This document shows positions 17,996 to 27,120 of a stretch of 64,000 nt of DNA, piece by piece (position 1 is the stretch's first letter; every line of letters begins with the position of its first letter). The translations under genes were made by a program, and so were the position numbers. Location: positions 22,217 to 86,216 of the forward strand of contig DATGEL010000043.1 of the NCBI GenBank assembly GCA_035310145.1, given 5' to 3'. Below the pieces are notes generated by a model. That model made no database searches. It was not told the origin of the DNA and saw only the letters and a list, made by a program, of their open reading frames with translations. Source of the stretch: Dehalococcoidia bacterium. GTDB lineage: Bacteria > Chloroflexota > Dehalococcoidia > CAUJGQ01.

Positions 17996-19447
17996 CTACT
18001 CGGCGCAGCAAGAGAGCCGCGCGGGGTCTTTGTAGCGCGAGATGGCGACGATCTTGAGCGCCTCGGCCATCGTCGGGTAGACATGCACGAGGTCGATGAA
18101 GTCGTCGAGCGAAGCGTGGAAGCGCAGGGCCATCGCCGCTTCGTGGATAACCTCGCCGGCAGCGACGCCGACCATCGAGACGCCTAAAACCTCGTAGGTG
18201 TCGGCGTCGGCGACCATCTTGATCAGGCCGCGCGTGTCGCGGATGGCGCCGGCGCGGGGGACAAGCTCCATGGGTACCGTGTTGCACCAGCAGGGATGGC
18301 CGGCCGCGATCGCCTGCGCCTCGGTCAGGCCGACGCTGGCGATCGGCGGGTCGGTGAAGATCGCGCGGGGGATCACGCGGTGATCGACGCGCCGGCGTTG
18401 ACCAGCGCCGGCGAAGGCGTTGTGCGCGGCGATGCCGCCGTCGTGGGCGCCGACCGGCGTCGCCATCTGACTGCCGGTCTCCCGGCCGACCACGTCGCCG
18501 GCAGCGAAGATCTGCGGCACGCTCGTTTGCAGGTACTCGTCGACGCGGACGGCGCCGTGCTCGTCGAGGGCAACCCCCGCCTGCTCCAGGCCGATGTTGT
18601 CGGTATTCGGTTGCCGGCCGGCGGCGAGCAAGAGGCGCTCGGCGTGCAGCACGCGTTCTCGCCCATAGACCTGGACGTGCACCGAGACGCCGCCCTCCGT
18701 TGGCTCGGTCGCCTGGACCCGCGCGTTGGTGAGCACCGTCAGCCCTTCGTCGCGCAGAATGTCGGTGATAGCCGGGCCGACCTCGGGCTCGTAGCCGTGC
18801 GCGAGCAGTTGCCTGCTGCGTTCGACGATGGTGACCGCCGTGCCGAAGCGGGCAAACATCTGCCCGAGCTCCAGCGCGATGTAGCCGCCGCCGATGATCA
18901 CCAGCGATGCGGGCAGCTCGGTGAGTTCCATGCCCTCGTCGCTGGTCAGGAGGTCGCTGGTCAGGAAGGGCGTCTGAGCCAGGCCCGGAATATCCGGGGT
19001 GACCGGATGCGAGCCGGTGGCGATCACGAAGCGCTCCCCGCTGAGCACCCGGTCTGCGACGGCCACGGTGCGGTCAGAAATGAAGCGGGCTTCACCGGCG
19101 ACAATCTCAATGCGTTTCTCGGGGCCGATGATGCTTTCGTACTTCTTGCCCCGGTAGTCGTGGATGATCTGGTCTTTCTGGGCGATCAGGGCGCGAAAGT
19201 CGAGGGGCAGGCGCGCGCCGGCGAGGCCCGGGTAGCGTGGATTGGCGGCATCGTACACGAGCCTGGACGCCTCGATCAGGTTCTTCGACGGCAGGCAGCC
19301 GCGGTTGACGCAGGTGCCGCCGATCGTGCGCTGCTCGGTCATCACCACGCTCTTGCCCCGCTCGGCCGCGCGCAGCGCCGCGGCGAAGGCGGTCGAGCCG
19401 GAGCCAAGGATCACCAGGTCGAAGTGGCTGTGTTGAGTCGCTGTCAT
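17996..19447 (-). CDS. merA: Mercuric reductase MerA
   Basis: The product is 483 aa from ATG 19447. The FAD-binding start is [20 protein letters not shown]. The redox site is IGGTCVNRGCLPSKN (Cys46/Cys51). The NAD(P)H-binding part is VIIGGGYIALELGQMFARFG, and the second FAD motif is IFAAGDVVG. The C-terminus ends RLSCCAE; the terminal Cys-Cys pair separates MerA from other pyridine-nucleotide disulfide reductases and delivers Hg(II) to the active site. There is no N-terminal metal-binding HMA domain. It reduces Hg(II) to volatile Hg(0) with NADPH. It overlaps the transporter gene upstream by 4 bp. Confidence 0.95.
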   Translation of the reverse strand: MTATQHSHFDLVILGSGSTAFAAALRAAERGKSVVMTEQRTIGGTCVNRGCLPSKNLIEASRLVYDAANPRYPGLAGARLPLDFRALIAQKDQIIHDYRGKKYESIIGPEKRIEIVAGEARFISDRTVAVADRVLSGERFVIATGSHPVTPDIPGLAQTPFLTSDLLTSDEGMELTELPASLVIIGGGYIALELGQMFARFGTAVTIVERSRQLLAHGYEPEVGPAITDILRDEGLTVLTNARVQATEPTEGGVSVHVQVYGRERVLHAERLLLAAGRQPNTDNIGLEQAGVALDEHGAVRVDEYLQTSVPQIFAAGDVVGRETGSQMATPVGAHDGGIAAHNAFAGAGQRRRVDHRVIPRAIFTDPPIASVGLTEAQAIAAGHPCWCNTVPMELVPRAGAIRDTRGLIKMVADADTYEVLGVSMVGVAAGEVIHEAAMALRFHASLDDFIDLVHVYPTMAEALKIVAISRYKDPARLSCCAE

Positions 19448-19803
19448 CGGGCCACTTCGCTGACGGGCTCTTCGGCTGGCTCCTGCGGCCCGGTCATCGA
19501 CGGCAAAGCAGCGATCGGCAAGCAGCAGGCAGCGTTGCGGCGTGCGCGGCTCCGAAGGAACAGATACACGCTCACGCTCAGGCCGCCACCCATGAGCAGG
19601 ATGGCGCCGGCGACGAGCACACCGCCCAGAACTCCCCCGGTCGCCGAGGCGAGCACTGCTCCCAGGGCGATGAAGGCCGGCAGCAGCAGACAAGGGATAC
19701 AGGCCAAAGCCGGCAACGCCCAAAACCACCAGCCCGTGCTGCGGGTACGGCGCATGCCGGTCTTCCTTCGCCGTGCGTGCTCAGTCGGCTTTGCATCACT
19801 CAT
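19444..19803 (-). CDS. MerF/MerT-like mercuric ion membrane transporter
   Basis: The protein is 119 aa with two membrane helices, about residues 24-50 and 55-82. Helix 1 carries a Cys-x-x-Cys pair (ALACIPCLLLPAF), and after helix 2 a second pair is found on the cytoplasmic side (RRNAACCLP). The layout of one cysteine pair in helix 1 and another near the cytosol matches MerF/MerT, which pass Hg(II) inward to MerA. The sequence itself is divergent, so the family call rests on architecture and on the 4-bp overlap with merA. The start ATG 19803 lies within an operator-like palindrome. Confidence 0.7.
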   Translation of the reverse strand: MSDAKPTEHARRRKTGMRRTRSTGWWFWALPALACIPCLLLPAFIALGAVLASATGGVLGGVLVAGAILLMGGGLSVSVYLFLRSRARRNAACCLPIAALPSMTGPQEPAEEPVSEVAR

Positions 19804-19847
19804 ATCTATTTATGAGTATACGATACGCACAACGGAGCGTCTGTCAA
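19798..19847 (-). promoter_or_regulatory. mer structural-gene promoter with palindromic operator
   Basis: On the minus strand a consensus -35 TTGACA lies at 19847-19842. It is followed by TATCGT (19825-19820, 16-bp spacer) and by TATACT (19820-19815, 21-bp spacer); either could be the -10. The inverted repeat ACTCAT-N8-ATGAGT (19798-19817) overlaps the second -10 and the start codon of the transporter gene. This AT-rich dyad fits the sites bound by ArsR/CmtR-type repressors, and the repressor gene lies just upstream. Confidence 0.65.
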
Positions 19848-19878
19848 GCGCTCGCTGGCCGGGCCCGCGTGATCGCGC

Positions 19879-20232
19879 TTACAGCGCGTCCTCGTTACTG
19901 AGGCGGAAGCAGCTCGCGACCTCGCCGGCGTGGTCGGCCAGCAGCGCCTGTGCCAGCTTCGTCAGCTCGCGCACGCGCGGGTCGTCGATGCGGTAGTACA
20001 CGTACTTACCCTCGCGCCGGGTGGTGACGAAGCCGCACCAGCGCAGGCAGCCCAGGTGCGTGGAAACACGCCCCTGCTGCAGTCCGAGGAGCTGCACCAG
20101 CTCGCTGACGTTCTTCTCGCCGTCGAGGATCAGCTCCACGATGCGCAGGCGGGTCGGATCGGCCAGCACCTGGAAGAGGCGGCTGGTCAGCTCCGTGCGC
20201 AGCATGGGCCCGGCTGGTGTCGTGACGGCCAC
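19879..20232 (-). CDS. ArsR/SmtB repressor, CmtR-like thiol metal sensor
   Basis: The protein is 117 aa from GTG 20232 (GAGGA upstream; ATG at codon 10 is an alternative). The winged helix reads VLADPTRLRIVELIL and QQGRVSTHLGCLRWCGFV. Cys62 and Cys66 sit in the recognition region and Cys108 near the C-terminus (EVASCFRLS). The pattern C-x3-C plus a distal Cys equals that of mycobacterial CmtR (C57, C61, C102), a Cd/Pb sensor. It also resembles the ArsR-type repressors, called MerR, of Streptomyces mer operons. It is separated by 75 bp from the transporter gene, whose promoter has a matching dyad. The most likely ligand is Hg(II) (inference). Confidence 0.85.
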   Translation of the reverse strand: MAVTTPAGPMLRTELTSRLFQVLADPTRLRIVELILDGEKNVSELVQLLGLQQGRVSTHLGCLRWCGFVTTRREGKYVYYRIDDPRVRELTKLAQALLADHAGEVASCFRLSNEDAL

Positions 20233-20341
20233 GGGTGTTTTTCCTCAATTCGCTCAGATCGCGCTCAGCGCCATACCCATCATGGCACACGATTGCACGC
20301 GCAGCACGCAGGCCGCGCCGCGAACAGCGGCGCACGCGGGC

Positions 20342-21043
20342 TCAGACCGGCCAGCCGGCCTGCCTGTAGGCCGCGTCCCAGAACATGAACTCGTAGCGCG
20401 AGCTGTGCAGAAAGTGCCGCGCCATGCGGCCGCGCTCCGCCGCGCCGGCCTCTGCGCCCAGCCGGTCCACCAGCGCCCGCAGCCACTCCGCCAGCGCCCC
20501 GAACTCCGGCGAGGCGTAGGCCGCGATCCATTCGCCGTACGGCTCGTGGCGCGGTTGCGGCGCGGTACGATCGAGCGCCTGGCCGATCTCCGCGTAGCCC
20601 CATTGGCAGGGCAGGAGCGCCGCGGCCAGTTCGCCCAGCGTGCCGGCCTGCGCCGCGTGCAGCAGGTGGCGCGTGTAGGCGTGCGTCGTGGCCGAGGGCT
20701 CGGCCGCCTCCAGTTCGGCCTCGCCGATGCCGAACTTCGCCGCGTAGGCGCGGTGCAGCGCCATCTCCGTGTGCAGCGTCTCGTGCAGCAGGCCGGCGAA
20801 GCGGCCCATCGTCTCCAGTTCGTGCGACTTGGCCGCGCCCAGCGCCAGCACGCGGCAGAACTCCACCAAAAAGAGGTAGTCCTGCACCATGTAGTAGCGG
20901 AATGCCACCAGCGGCAGGCTGCCGTCCGCCATGCCCTGCACGAAGGGATGCGCGTGCACCCGCTGCCAGAGCGGCGCCGCCTGCGCCCGCAGCTCGTCTG
21001 AAAAGCGCGAATTGCGCTCACCCTCACTCGCGTCCTCTGCCAT
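20342..21043 (-). CDS. tenA: Aminopyrimidine aminohydrolase TenA (thiaminase II)
   Basis: The chosen start ATG 21043 (MAEDASEGERN) has AGGAGAG upstream; the product is 233 aa. It is an all-helical heme-oxygenase-like fold with LWQRVHAHPFVQGMADGSLP, then FRYYMVQDYLFL. The catalytic cysteine lies in LLPCQWGYAEIG. The C-terminal Tyr/Glu-rich helix ends SRYEFMFWDAAY. TenA hydrolyses degraded thiamine pyrimidines for salvage. No other thiamine gene is next to it. An open frame covering the same DNA up to 21471 is a shadow. Confidence 0.9.
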   Translation of the reverse strand: MAEDASEGERNSRFSDELRAQAAPLWQRVHAHPFVQGMADGSLPLVAFRYYMVQDYLFLVEFCRVLALGAAKSHELETMGRFAGLLHETLHTEMALHRAYAAKFGIGEAELEAAEPSATTHAYTRHLLHAAQAGTLGELAAALLPCQWGYAEIGQALDRTAPQPRHEPYGEWIAAYASPEFGALAEWLRALVDRLGAEAGAAERGRMARHFLHSSRYEFMFWDAAYRQAGWPV

Positions 21044-21162
21044 CGCCACGCCTCTCCTGCACCGCGCCCGATCGTAGCAGCCGTCACGTGCGCGGGCACG
21101 CGCCTCGTGTCGGCAATCTGCCACAATGCGGGCGCTGCACGCAGCCTCAGAAAGGCGTTGCC

Positions 21163-22038
21163 ATGCCAGACGAACAGCCCGTCCTCTACGAAGAGCGCGA
21201 CACGCTCGCGTTCATCACCCTCAACCGGCCGGAGAAGCTGAACACGCTGAACGAGGCGGTGATCCAGGGCCTTGCCGATGCGATCGACGCCGCGACGGCC
21301 TCGCGCGAGGTGCGGGCGATCGTGCTGCGCGGCGCCGGGCGGGCCTTCACCGCCGGCTACGACCTCAACCCGCGCGAGCGCATCCCGCGCCGGCCGCTCT
21401 ACGACGCGCCCTCGCCGGAGGCACGGCCGGGCGCCTGGGACCCGGTGCGCGACTTGCAGTTCATGGGCCACAACATGCGCCGCTTCATGAAGCTATGGGA
21501 GTGTCCCAAGCCGGTGATCGCCCAACTCCACGGCTACGCGCTGGGCGGCGGCACCGACCTGGTGCTTTGCGCCGACCAGATCTTCATGGCGGAAGACGCC
21601 TTCATCGGCTACCCGCCCTCGCGCGTCTACGGCACGCCCACGTCGATGCTCTGGGTCTACCGGCTGGGACTGGAGCACGCCAAGCAGTTCTTACTCTCCG
21701 GCGACGCAATCGACGCGGCCACGGCCTACCGCATCGGCCTCGTCTCGCGCGTCCTGCCGCTGGAGCGGCTGGCCGAGGAGACGGAGCGCCACGCCCGCCG
21801 CTTCCAGCACATTCCCGCCAATCAGCTCGCCTTGAACAAGCTCCTGATCAACCAGGCGTTCGAGAACATGGGCCTGCGCACCACGCAACTGCTCGGCACC
21901 TTCTTCGACGGCGTCACCCGCCACACGGAAGAGGCGCTGCGCTGGCGCGAGAGCTTTGGCGAGATCGGCTTCCGCGAGACGATCCGCCGCCGCGACGCGC
22001 CCTTCGCCGACTACGGCGAGCGAGGGAACAGGGAATAG
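21163..22038 (+). CDS. Enoyl-CoA hydratase/isomerase family protein
   Basis: The product is 291 aa from ATG 21163, preceded by GAAAGG. The crotonase fold is clear: LAFITLNRPEKLNTLNEAV, VRAIVLRGAGRAFTAGYDL (first oxyanion-hole region), and KPVIAQLHGYALGGGTDLVL (second). SRVYGTPTSMLWVYRLG and AYRIGLVSRVLP follow. The active-site acids typical of hydratases are not certain, so a hydratase, isomerase or CoA-thioester hydrolase role is possible. The C-terminus ends just inside a G-rich repeat arm. It is monocistronic. Confidence 0.85.
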   Translation: MPDEQPVLYEERDTLAFITLNRPEKLNTLNEAVIQGLADAIDAATASREVRAIVLRGAGRAFTAGYDLNPRERIPRRPLYDAPSPEARPGAWDPVRDLQFMGHNMRRFMKLWECPKPVIAQLHGYALGGGTDLVLCADQIFMAEDAFIGYPPSRVYGTPTSMLWVYRLGLEHAKQFLLSGDAIDAATAYRIGLVSRVLPLERLAEETERHARRFQHIPANQLALNKLLINQAFENMGLRTTQLLGTFFDGVTRHTEEALRWRESFGEIGFRETIRRRDAPFADYGERGNRE

Positions 22039-22163
22039 GGAATAGAGGGCGTAGGATCGCGCGGCGCGCACGTTTCGCGGCGCGGCCGCAAGCCATGGCC
22101 TGGGAACGCTCGCCTCCCGTTCCCTATTTCCTATTTCCTCGTTCCTATCTCCTTCTTCCTCGC
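22021..22163. repeat. Inverted pair of G-rich and C-rich low-complexity arms
   Basis: A G-rich arm made of GGGAACAGGGAATAGGGAAT-like units (22021-22050) is followed about 60 bp later by a C-rich arm of CCCTATTTCC/TATTTCCTCG units (22112-22163). The two are approximately complementary. The same kinds of arms recur at 29199-29246 with 30309-30350, and at 51284-51332 with 51454-51493. The region up to the regulator at 22337 holds no other gene. Confidence 0.75.
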
Positions 22164-22336
22164 TCAGAGCACCGGGAGGAGTGCGCGAATTGTCGCGGCC
22201 GCGACGTTGATCGACATGGGCGAGGGTCGCTGGGCGCGGGGTGCGCCGGTGCTCGCCGGTTGGACAGATGCCGATCGAATGCGGGGACTCTGTCGCGGGC
22301 GTATACTGCGCTGCACGCGGTGTGGCGTGGTCCGAT

Positions 22337-25309
22337 ATGCCTGGACCCCGGCGGCAGGCGCCGTTTGTCGGGCGGCAGCAGGAGCTGGCGGCGCTGCGTG
22401 CCTGTCTGGCCGAGGCGCATGCCGGCCGCGGAGGCGTTACGCTGCTGGCCGGCGAGCCCGGCATTGGCAAGACGCGCCTGCTCACGGAACTTGCCGGCCA
22501 TGCGCGTGCCGCCGGCACGGTAGTTCTCACCGGCCACGCCTACGACGGCGAAGGGCTGCCGCCCTATCTGCCCTTCATCGAGGCGCTGCGCGGTTATGTA
22601 CGCGCCTGCGACCCCGGCGCCGTGCCCGCGTTGCCGCGCGAGGGGCTGGCGCAACTGGCACTGCTGCTGCCGGAGCTGCACGATCGCTCCCCCGACTTAC
22701 CCGCCGGCCGCATGGAGTCGCCGGAGCTGGACCGCTACCGCCTGTTCGAGGCGGTGGCGGACCTGCTGGCGGCGGCGGCGCGGGCGGCGGCGGGCGGGCT
22801 GCTGCTCCTGCTCGAGGATGTGCACTGGGCCGACGCCGCCTCGCTCGCCTTGCTGCAACACGTCGTGCGTCGCCTGCCGGAGCTGCCGCTGCTGCTGGCG
22901 GCGAGTTACCGCACCGTGGCGCCGCGGCCGGGCCAGCCGCTGCAGGGCGTGCTGGCCGACCTGGCCCGCCAGCCGAACGTGGAGCGGCTGCACCTGCGCC
23001 CGTTGCCGCCGGCGGCGACGGGCGAGCTGATCGCGGCGCTCATCGGTACGCCGGCCGCGGCGCCGGTGGCCGGCCGCGTCCACGCTGAGACCGAGGGCAA
23101 CCCCTTCTTCGTCACCGAGATGATCCGCAACCTGCAAGAAGAGGGGATCGACCTCGCCGCCGCGGATGCAGCGGCGGCCGGCTGGGCCGTGCCGGAGGGG
23201 GTGCGCCAGGTGATCGGCAGCCGCCTCGCGCGCCTGGGGGAGGCGGGCAACGCGCTGTTGCAGGCGGCGGCGATCCTGGGCGACGTCTTCCCCTTCGATC
23301 TGCTGGCCGCGGTGCGCGACGCGACGCCCGCGGAATTGGCGGGCGCTTTGGAGGACACGGTGGCCGCCGGGCTGCTGCGCGAGCAGCCCGAACCGGATAG
23401 GGGCTACGCGTTCGCGCACGCGTTGATCCGGCAGACCGTGCTTGCGGAGACCGCCCTGCCGCGGCGGCAGCAACTCCACCTGCGCGCGGCTGAGACGATT
23501 GAACGGCGCTATCCCGAGGCGGCTGCGCAGCGCGCGGCGGAGCTGGCGCGGCACTATCATCTCGCCGGAAGGGGCGCCGACGCCGGTAGAACGGCGAGTT
23601 ATGCACGGTTGGCCGCGGCGGCCGCGACCCGCACCTTCGCCTGGGCCGCCGCCGCCGAGCAGTGGCAGATCGTGCTTGAGCTGCTTCCGCCCGAAGCGAT
23701 CGAGCAACGCGCCCGGTTGCTGCTGGCGCTGGGGGAGGCGCAGGCGCGAGCGGGCGCATTGCAGGCCTCATGGGAGACCCTTCAACAAGCGGCGGAGCTG
23801 GCGCTGGCGGCGGAGTTGCCGGAGGTGGTGGCGGAAGCGGCCCTGAGCCGCGCCCGCTATCCCGGCACAGGCATGGTCGGCCATGAGCTGCTGGAGACGG
23901 CGCTGCGCCTCTTGCCGGCACACGACAGCAGCCTGCGTGTCAGGCTGCTCAGCCGGGTCGCGCAATCGCTGCAAACCACGATCTCGCGGCAGGAGCGCCG
24001 GCGGGCGCTGCTGGACGAGGCGCTGGCGATGGCGCGGCGCCTCGGCGATCCGGCAACGATGCTGGCGGCGTCGCTGGCCTGGATCGTGCCGCAGCCCTCG
24101 TCACCGCGATGGCGTACCACGGTGATGGAGCTGCTGGAGTTGAACGAGGCGGCCGGCGAGCGCCAGTGGACGGCCCTCGGCTTCCTCTGGAAGCAGCAAC
24201 TGTTGGTGCGGTTGGGTGATCGCGTCGAGGCGCGGCGAGCGCTGGCCTTCGACCAGACGCAGGCGGAGCAGCTGCGCGAGCCGATCTATCAGTACAACGT
24301 GGCGCTGGTCACGGCGATGTGGGCGATGCTGGAAGGGCACTTCAGCGATGCGTACGGCCTGCTCGCGGAGGCCCTCGCCCTGGGAGAGCGGGCGCGGCAG
24401 CCGCTGGCGTGGTTCTGGCACGACCTGCAACGCGCGGCGCTGCTCTGCGATCAGGAGCGCGAGGCGGAGCTGCTGGCGCAGACCGAGGCGGAGCTGATCG
24501 CCCGCGCCCGGCGAGATCCATGGGCGTCGCACTGGCGCGCCCGGCTGGCCTGGCTGTACGCCAGGGCGGGGCGGCTGTCCGACGCGCACCGCGAGCTGGA
24601 CGGCCTGGCGGTCAACGACTTCGGCGAGATTCCCGGCCCCGCCGGCTGGAACTGGCTGCTCTGCCTGGCGCTGTTGCCGGAAGTCTGCGTGGCCCTGGGC
24701 GATACCCGCCGCGCCCTGCCGCTTTACCACTATCTTGAAACCTACGCCGGCCACTGCATCGTCATCGGTCCGAATACTTGTATCTGCTTCGGCGCGGCGG
24801 ACCGTTATCGGGGCATGCTCGCCGCCCTGCTCGGCAGGAAGGACGATGCGCTGGCGCACTACGCCGCCGCCGTGGCGCTGAATCGCGGTCTCGGCGCCCG
24901 TGTGCAGCTCGCCCACAGCCTGCGCGAATACGCCGTGCTGCTGCGCGCCGCCGGCGGCGAGGATGCGTCGAGCGGGGCCCGTGCCGAACTGGAAGAAGCG
25001 CTGGCGCTGTACGAAGCGCTGGGCCTCGCACGGGCTGCGACGGCGACGCGGGCGCTGCTGGCGGCGGAGCCGGGGGCCGCGCGCGGCCGCGCCGCCTACC
25101 CCGGCGGTCTCTCCGCGCGCGAAGTCGAGGTGCTGCGCCTGATCGCCTCCGGCAGCACCAACCGGGAGATCGTCGGGGCGCTGACCATCGCCGAGGGCAC
25201 GGTCGAGCGGCACATCAGCAACCTCTACGCCAAGATCGGCGCCCGCAACCGCGCCGAGGCCACGAGCTACGCGCACGCCCACGGCCTCGCGGCTCTGCCG
25301 CCTCGGTAA
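22337..25309 (+). CDS. LuxR-family regulator with N-terminal AAA ATPase (LAL/MalT-like)
   Basis: From ATG 22337 the product is 990 aa. The N-terminus has FVGRQQELAALRACL and the P-loop LLAGEPGIGKTRLLTEL (about residues 37-52), then LLLLLEDVHWADAASLALL (Walker B of the LAL type). A helical TPR-like middle part of about 600 residues follows. The C-terminal LuxR helix-turn-helix reads GLSAREVEVLRLIASGSTNR and TVERHISNLYAKIG. Such LAL regulators are large ATP-dependent activators of secondary metabolism or sugar use. The ligand is unknown. No strong ribosome site is seen, so the start may be slightly elsewhere (in-frame from 22241). Confidence 0.9.
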   Translation: MPGPRRQAPFVGRQQELAALRACLAEAHAGRGGVTLLAGEPGIGKTRLLTELAGHARAAGTVVLTGHAYDGEGLPPYLPFIEALRGYVRACDPGAVPALPREGLAQLALLLPELHDRSPDLPAGRMESPELDRYRLFEAVADLLAAAARAAAGGLLLLLEDVHWADAASLALLQHVVRRLPELPLLLAASYRTVAPRPGQPLQGVLADLARQPNVERLHLRPLPPAATGELIAALIGTPAAAPVAGRVHAETEGNPFFVTEMIRNLQEEGIDLAAADAAAAGWAVPEGVRQVIGSRLARLGEAGNALLQAAAILGDVFPFDLLAAVRDATPAELAGALEDTVAAGLLREQPEPDRGYAFAHALIRQTVLAETALPRRQQLHLRAAETIERRYPEAAAQRAAELARHYHLAGRGADAGRTASYARLAAAAATRTFAWAAAAEQWQIVLELLPPEAIEQRARLLLALGEAQARAGALQASWETLQQAAELALAAELPEVVAEAALSRARYPGTGMVGHELLETALRLLPAHDSSLRVRLLSRVAQSLQTTISRQERRRALLDEALAMARRLGDPATMLAASLAWIVPQPSSPRWRTTVMELLELNEAAGERQWTALGFLWKQQLLVRLGDRVEARRALAFDQTQAEQLREPIYQYNVALVTAMWAMLEGHFSDAYGLLAEALALGERARQPLAWFWHDLQRAALLCDQEREAELLAQTEAELIARARRDPWASHWRARLAWLYARAGRLSDAHRELDGLAVNDFGEIPGPAGWNWLLCLALLPEVCVALGDTRRALPLYHYLETYAGHCIVIGPNTCICFGAADRYRGMLAALLGRKDDALAHYAAAVALNRGLGARVQLAHSLREYAVLLRAAGGEDASSGARAELEEALALYEALGLARAATATRALLAAEPGAARGRAAYPGGLSAREVEVLRLIASGSTNREIVGALTIAEGTVERHISNLYAKIGARNRAEATSYAHAHGLAALPPR

Positions 25310-25474
25310 CCACTGCAGGTTCTCCGGTATTCGCTTCCTCCGACACCGCCGCCGCTCGTGCGCGGAAATACAGGGCTTCCGTGATGGCAGCTCGGGCGCC
25401 GCGCGGCACGATGCCGGCATGACGCCGGTACGCCCGCCCCCGCGGCGGCCGGCATGCATGAAAGGAAGCCTGTC

Positions 25475-25972
25475 ATGACCTCGCAGTATCCGCGCCGCCG
25501 CCTATTGCTGCTCAGCCTGGCGCTAGCCACCGCCCTGGGCCCCGGCGTCGCCGGCTCGGCGCGGGCCGACCAACCCACGGCCGCCGGCACGTGGAGCCTG
25601 CTCTTTCGCACACGGACGCTGATCGGAACAGCCGACGGCAACCAGTTCTTCGACGTGGTCGAGTCGCCGGCCTACGTCGGCGGCCTGACCGGCATCGCTG
25701 TCGATACCTACAGGCTGGTCGTGCATGCCGACGGCTCATTGAACGCGCAGGGCATCGAAACCTGCGCCGGCTGCACGATCGGCGGCCGCACGGGCGACTA
25801 CACGGCGACCTTTTCGTTCTCCGCCGCGGGCAGCCGCCTGAACTCGCGCCTGACGTTCCAGAGCGGCAGCGGCGGGCTGGCCGGTTTGCACGGCGGCGGC
25901 AGCTTCCAGGTGACGCACACGACGCCGGTCGTCGGCGGCACCTACGCCTACGACGACCACTTCGCGTCGTAA
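25475..25972 (+). CDS. Secreted beta-barrel-like protein of unknown function
   Basis: The start ATG 25475 has AAGGAAG at good spacing; the product is 165 aa. The signal peptide has an Arg-rich start (MTSQYPRRRLLLLSLALATA) and a predicted cleavage near ARA-DQP. The mature part is beta-rich with one Cys-Ala-Gly-Cys motif (ETCAGCTIGGRTGDYTATFS). The overall pattern resembles the allene-oxide-cyclase-like/DUF3224-type barrels. Function is unknown. It stands alone between the LuxR regulator and the dehydrogenase. Confidence 0.6.
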   Translation: MTSQYPRRRLLLLSLALATALGPGVAGSARADQPTAAGTWSLLFRTRTLIGTADGNQFFDVVESPAYVGGLTGIAVDTYRLVVHADGSLNAQGIETCAGCTIGGRTGDYTATFSFSAAGSRLNSRLTFQSGSGGLAGLHGGGSFQVTHTTPVVGGTYAYDDHFAS

Positions 25973-26061
25973 GCCGGCCGGGCAGCCGGCACACGGATCG
26001 CACAAGCTGCCAGATGCGGAGATACCCCGCCGGCTCCGCATCTGGCAGCGCCGGCCACGCC

Positions 26062-27120
26062 TCAGTAGCCCCGCTCCCACTCGATCGCGTTGACCAGCGG
26101 ACGGCCGGCCAGGTAGGCGCGCAGGTTGTCGCAGAAGAGGTCGACGGGACGCGACTGCGGAGCATCGCTGCCCCCGGAGATGTGCGGCGTGATCAAGACC
26201 CGCGGGTCGTCCCACAGGCGCCGGTCCGGCGGCCCGCTGAACTCGCCGACGTAGACGTCGAGCGCCGCGCCGCGGAGCTTCCCCTCAGCGAGTGCGGCGA
26301 TCAGCGCCTCCTCGTCGATGATCTCCCCGCGCGCCACGTTGACGAGGATCGCGCCGGGCTTCATGGCCGCAAACGCGGCCGCGCCGATCAGGTTGGTCGT
26401 CTCCTGCGTCCACTGGCAGCACACCACCACCGCGTCGCTCTCCGCGAGCAACTCCAGCAGGCGGCCAGCCGGCTCCAACCGGCTGAATCCCGCCGGCAGC
26501 GCTTCGCCCGGCGTCACGCTGCGCCGCGTGCCCACCACCCGCATGCCGGCAGCCGCGCACAGCCGCCCCACCGCCTGGCCAATCCCGCCTGCGCCCACGA
26601 TGCAGACCGTTTTGTCCTGGAGCAGCAGCGGCGCGTAGCTGCGGGGCGCGAACTCGTGCCGCACCTGGTCGAGATGGGCCTGCGCAAGGCCCCGGGCGAA
26701 GTGCAGCAGGCTGCCGAGCGCGTACTCCGCGTAGGGCTGGCGCGTGTCGGCCTGGCCGCGGGAGGTGGTCACGACCACGTCGCTGCCCCAGAGGTCGGTG
26801 CGCAGCAGGTTGCTCGCCCCTGCCGGCGTCTGGTGCACCCAGCGCAGCCGCGGCGAGCGCGCCCGCAGATCCAGCGGCACGGGGAAGCTCACAAGGATGA
26901 CCTCCGCCGTGGCGAGCAGCCGGTCGCGCGCGTCTCGGGAGTTGGCCGGATGCTCAGCGCGGCCATGCCCGCGGTCGTGCCAGGCCGGCGAGCCCGCGCG
27001 CGCCTCGCCGTCGAACCAGCCGCGCGCATCGATCGCGGCGACGTCCGCAGCCACCCCGGCGATCTGGTTCAACGCCGCGTCCGAGACCGCGGCGATCACG
27101 ACAACATTGGTCGGCGCCAT
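26062..27120 (-). CDS. D-isomer-specific 2-hydroxyacid dehydrogenase
   Basis: The start ATG 27120 follows GGGAGGTGAGG directly; the product is 352 aa. The NAD-binding part reads TVCIVGAGGIGQAVGRL. The family signatures are AVVVCCQWTQETTNLIGAAA, LVNVARGEIIDEEALIAAL and VLITPHISGGSDAPQ. The catalytic Arg lies in VARGEIID and the His in TPHISG. It reduces or oxidises an alpha-keto/hydroxy acid, such as glyoxylate or phosphoglycerate; the substrate is not evident. The residues between about 50 and 70 (HDRGHGRAEHPANS) are an unusual polar insertion. No operon partner is visible. Confidence 0.85.
   Translation of the reverse strand: MAPTNVVVIAAVSDAALNQIAGVAADVAAIDARGWFDGEARAGSPAWHDRGHGRAEHPANSRDARDRLLATAEVILVSFPVPLDLRARSPRLRWVHQTPAGASNLLRTDLWGSDVVVTTSRGQADTRQPYAEYALGSLLHFARGLAQAHLDQVRHEFAPRSYAPLLLQDKTVCIVGAGGIGQAVGRLCAAAGMRVVGTRRSVTPGEALPAGFSRLEPAGRLLELLAESDAVVVCCQWTQETTNLIGAAAFAAMKPGAILVNVARGEIIDEEALIAALAEGKLRGAALDVYVGEFSGPPDRRLWDDPRVLITPHISGGSDAPQSRPVDLFCDNLRAYLAGRPLVNAIEWERGY

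Noticed and set aside
20254..21471. 405-aa minus-strand frame over tenA
   Set aside because: The TenA frame has the catalytic motif and ribosome site. The longer frame has no family features.
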